Source: Rhizobium tibeticum
GTDB lineage: Bacteria > Pseudomonadota > Alphaproteobacteria > Rhizobiales > Rhizobiaceae
Direction of reading: 5' to 3'
Assembly (NCBI RefSeq): GCF_900110205.1
Contig: NZ_FOCV01000013.1
Coordinates: forward strand, 1 to 64,000
Length of the DNA: 64,000 nt
Shown here: piece after piece, positions 62,082 through 64,000 of the stretch
Position numbering within the stretch: position 1 is the stretch's first letter
How the letters are laid out: each line of letters starts with the position of its first letter
Notes under the pieces: model-generated
Database searches by the model: none
Told to the model about the DNA's origin: nothing
What the model saw: only the letters and a program-made list of their open reading frames with translations
Translations under genes and position numbers: made by a program

Positions 62082-62507
62082 TCAGTCTTGCCACGGGTCG
62101 ACTACGATCACGCCGGTATCATCGAAATCCTGAACATTACGCGTGACTACAGTTAAACCGTGAACCAGCGCGGTAGCGGCGATCAAAGCATCGGCCTCGT
62201 TGCGGCGGTCTGGAATATGTAAGTGGGCACAACGCGTCGCTATCGCGTCATCGATTGGCAGAACTCGCTCGGCGAATTCAGGGCGAACACGGCTATCCAT
62301 CCATCCCCGCAAGCGAGAGCCCTGGGCAGCGTCGCGACGCTGGATGGTTAATATTCCGCGCTCAATTTCCAGGATCGTAATTGCGGAAATGAACAAGTCA
62401 TTGGAATCTTGCGCACCGACCCACTTCGTCACATTGGCATCTGCTTTACCGTCTCCAACTTTGCGCAACTCGGAGACGACGTTTGTATCCAGCAGGTACT
62501 TCAACAC
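62082..62507 (-). CDS. vapC: VapC/FitB-type PIN-domain toxin
   Basis: 141 residues starting MLKYLLDTNVVSELRKVGDG. PIN-domain acids are in place: Asp in LLDTNVVSE, Glu in AITILEIERG, Asp in EADALIAATALVHG and Asp in TRNVQDFDDTGV. Such toxins cleave tRNA or rRNA. It overlaps the antitoxin gene by 7 bases. It appears intact. Confidence 0.92.
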   Translation of the reverse strand: MLKYLLDTNVVSELRKVGDGKADANVTKWVGAQDSNDLFISAITILEIERGILTIQRRDAAQGSRLRGWMDSRVRPEFAERVLPIDDAIATRCAHLHIPDRRNEADALIAATALVHGLTVVTRNVQDFDDTGVIVVDPWQD

Positions 62508-62755
62508 AGATCGACCTCGCGAGGTGCAATTTCCGCTCTCGGTGGATCTAATTCGATCGTCGACAAACCAGGCATTGAAAGAGCATCGACGAGATTCCGT
62601 CGCTTGCCGGTCAGGCGGACGAATTCGCTGTACGTCATCAACACATGGGACGGCTTCCCGCGATCTGTAATAACTACAGGTCCTCTTTGGGCAGCCTTCT
62701 TTGCCTTACTGACGTCGTGGTTCAACTCCCGGCTAGACAATCTTGTGATGCTCAT
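62501..62755 (-). CDS. Phd/YefM-type antitoxin
   Basis: 84 residues: MSITRLSSRELNHDVSKAKK then RGPVVITDRGKPSHVLMTYS, the Phd DNA-binding N-domain. The C-terminus should mask the PIN toxin. Upstream, an inverted repeat (62767-62786) is a likely self-operator. The Phd-VapC pairing is common in plasmid stability modules. Confidence 0.9.
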   Translation of the reverse strand: MSITRLSSRELNHDVSKAKKAAQRGPVVITDRGKPSHVLMTYSEFVRLTGKRRNLVDALSMPGLSTIELDPPRAEIAPREVDLC

Positions 62756-62766
62756 AGAATGTCTCC

Positions 62767-62786
62767 ATGTAGGAACATACCTACAT
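62767..62786 (-). promoter_or_regulatory. candidate Phd operator
   Basis: ATGTAGG (62767-62773) and CCTACAT (62780-62786) form a perfect 7-base inverted repeat with a 6-base spacer, 11 bases before the antitoxin start. Its position suits autoregulation by the Phd-VapC complex. Confidence 0.7.
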
Positions 62787-62895
62787 ATATGATATTATTG
62801 ACTATGGAGCAATATCCAAGATAGCGGTCTTGAAGGGATTTGAACCGAGGATCGGCCACCTTCGGATGCGCAAACGGGATCGCGATTGCGAAGCT

Positions 62896-62949
62896 GTATC
62901 GTACGGTGATACATATTGATTGACTTTCACCAGTATCACCGTATGATAC
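62896..62949 (+). promoter_or_regulatory. higBA promoter with two inverted operator copies
   Basis: GTATCGTACGGTGATAC (62896-62912) and GTATCACCGTATGATAC (62933-62949) are inverted copies of each other except for one base. Between and over them lie TTGACT (62920-62925) and TATGAT (62942-62947), spacing 16. The second operator covers the -10 box, so HigA binding should block transcription. Confidence 0.8.
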
Positions 62950-62967
62950 AAACATGAAGAGCAAGAC

Positions 62968-63249
62968 GTGATCAGGTCATTTAAGGATGCCAAGACTGAA
63001 GCTGTTGCGCGCGGCAAAGCCCCGAAAGGCTTTCCTTCAGACATCGTGAAGTCGGCCGTTCGTAAATTGACAATCCTGAACAGCGCTGCTGCTCTCGACG
63101 ACTTGCGTTCCCCTCCGAGAAATCGACTTGAAGCCCTTAAGGGCGATAGAGAAGGCCAACATTCGATCCGGATCAATGGCCAGTGGCGCATATGCTTCGT
63201 ATGGACAGATGCCGGTATCGAAGACGTCGAAATAGTTGACTACCATTGA
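62968..63249 (+). CDS. higB: HigB/RelE-type toxin
   Basis: Start GTG 62968 (MIRSFKDAKTEAVARG); 93 residues. The RelE fold shows KSAVRKLTILNSAAALDDLR, PPRNRLEALKGDREGQHSIR and INGQWRICFVW, with Arg and His/Tyr residues of the family near the C-terminus (VEIVDYH). HigB cuts mRNA at the ribosome. It precedes its antitoxin, the higBA order. Confidence 0.92.
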   Translation: MIRSFKDAKTEAVARGKAPKGFPSDIVKSAVRKLTILNSAAALDDLRSPPRNRLEALKGDREGQHSIRINGQWRICFVWTDAGIEDVEIVDYH

Positions 63250-63279
63250 AGGCCAGTCGTGGCACACAGGGAGCTTGAG

Positions 63280-63579
63280 ATGACCCATATCCTTGCGCCG
63301 GTCCATCCGGGCGAAATCCTCCGCGAGGAGTACCTACTTCCTCTGAACATGAGCGCCGGTGCACTGGCGAAAAAGCTCAATGTTCCTCGCACCCGTATCG
63401 AACGTATAGCGGCGGAGCAAACACCGATAACCACGGATACCGCTCTGCGCCTCGCCAAGTATTTCCGCACAACGCCGGAATTTTGGATGAACATGCAAAC
63501 CAGCTTCAACCTTAAGACAGAGGAAATAGCGCTTCATGGTGAACTGGAGTTGATCCCGGAAATCGATAGAGCAGCATAG
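63280..63579 (+). CDS. higA: HigA-type antitoxin
   Basis: ATG 63280 with GGGAG upstream; 99 residues. Starts MTHILAPVHPGEILREEYLL, the conserved HigA N-terminus, followed by an XRE helix-turn-helix (MSAGALAKKLNVPRTRIERI) and RLAKYFRTTPEFWMNMQTSF. It neutralises HigB and represses the operon through the two operators at 62896-62949. Confidence 0.92.
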   Translation: MTHILAPVHPGEILREEYLLPLNMSAGALAKKLNVPRTRIERIAAEQTPITTDTALRLAKYFRTTPEFWMNMQTSFNLKTEEIALHGELELIPEIDRAA

Positions 63580-63846
63580 CCGGACGCCGCCCCGGTACGG
63601 CACATTGCAGTCGATACATTATGCGATCTTTTTAGCCCAGAAAGTGAACATCCTCGCAACAAGCCGTGCACGGGGCTCGTTAAGAACGGCTCCCTTCGCG
63701 CCGAAAACGACCTTCGAGCCACGGTTCATGAACGACCGCTTAGCGCCCCATTTCGGTCGTAGGGCCTGCGGTGGCGTCTTCCCGAGAGCAGACGTCGATC
63801 AAGCTAAGCTTCGACGGCATCAATGCATCAGAAGCGGACAATCGCC

Positions 63847-64000
63847 CTATAGCCCCAGGGCAAGCGCGCCGAGATGCTGGCGGACCCATTTCGCCTCTTG
63901 TGAGGCGGTGCGGCGGAAGTGCCGTTTAAAGTCGCGGCTGAACTGGGCGGGGCTGACATAGCCAACCGAGAGCGCGACTTCCGCAATCGTCCTGTCCTGG
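63847..64000 (-). CDS. AraC-family regulator, C-terminal part (runs off window)
   Basis: The minus strand entering from the right edge reads DRTIAEVALSVGYVSPAQFS then RDFKRHFRRTASQEAKWVRQ and stops at 63849-63847. This is the second helix-turn-helix of AraC/XylS regulators (VGYxSxxxFSRxFKRxFG). The ligand domain is outside the window, so its target is unknown. Confidence 0.85.
   Translation of the reverse strand, partial: QDRTIAEVALSVGYVSPAQFSRDFKRHFRRTASQEAKWVRQHLGALALGL

Overview
The window looks like accessory DNA, probably part of a large plasmid or chromid, from a member of the Rhizobiaceae (Rhizobium/Agrobacterium/Ensifer type). Supporting signs are the high-GC coding style, long same-strand ABC-transporter operons, an alphaproteobacterial ECF sigma/NrsF pair, DUF1127 and DUF6481 small proteins, and a small RNA built like the rhizobial alpha-r14 family. 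No rRNA, tRNA, replication origin or CRISPR array was seen.

Left part (1-10.5 kb): the 5' end of an IS1182-type transposase, then a loose run of small enzymes (PPOX-like flavoprotein, DUF1348 protein, an alpha/beta hydrolase that has lost its catalytic His by frameshift, GNAT, SDR). Next come an IS66 remnant abutting a broken DUF6429 gene, a gamma-glutamyltransferase, a divergent RNase HI, a MEKHLA protein and an OpgC-type membrane acyltransferase. From 10.5 to 18.8 kb there is a complete sugar-type ABC operon (LacI regulator, FAD oxidoreductase, binding protein, two permeases, ATPase, TIM-barrel-like protein), divergent from an SGNH hydrolase across two tandem LacI-type operators.

Middle (19-33 kb): a TctDE-like two-component pair with a frameshifted kinase, a NitT/TauT-type ABC transporter, and a stress module made of a molybdopterin oxidoreductase, a frameshifted cytochrome b561, an MXKDX repeat protein, an ECF sigma factor and the anti-sigma factor NrsF. 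Two promoters matching the Caulobacter sigma-F consensus flank this module. A PLP decarboxylase paired with a DMT exporter and a CHASE4-PAS-GGDEF-EAL protein follow. From 34 to 41.3 kb lies a second sugar or sugar-acid ABC operon with a D-erythronate dehydrogenase-like enzyme and a GntR regulator. It is bounded on its downstream side by an 8-bp tandem repeat and by VapB and Fic remnants.

Right part (41.8-64 kb): a GGDEF protein, then a predicted small RNA with four hairpins that each expose CCUCCUCCC, downstream of a DUF1127 gene. A textbook guanidine-I (ykkC) riboswitch follows, with its own terminator, leading an eight-gene guanidine uptake and degradation operon (ABC transporter, two DUF1989 carboxyguanidine deiminase subunits, biotin-dependent guanidine/urea carboxylase, allophanate hydrolase). 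Together these genes should import guanidine or a derivative and release its nitrogen as ammonia. The last 9 kb is a mosaic of toxin-antitoxin modules (MazEF, MNT-HEPN, Phd-VapC, HigBA), small rhizobial proteins, CspA, an extra frameshifted rsgA, and remnants of IS110 and a Bug-type binding protein. It ends in a partial AraC regulator.

Several otherwise intact genes carry single small indels (hydrolase, kinase, cytochrome, rsgA). Either this replicon is decaying or the assembly has indel errors; read-level checking is needed before calling them dead.
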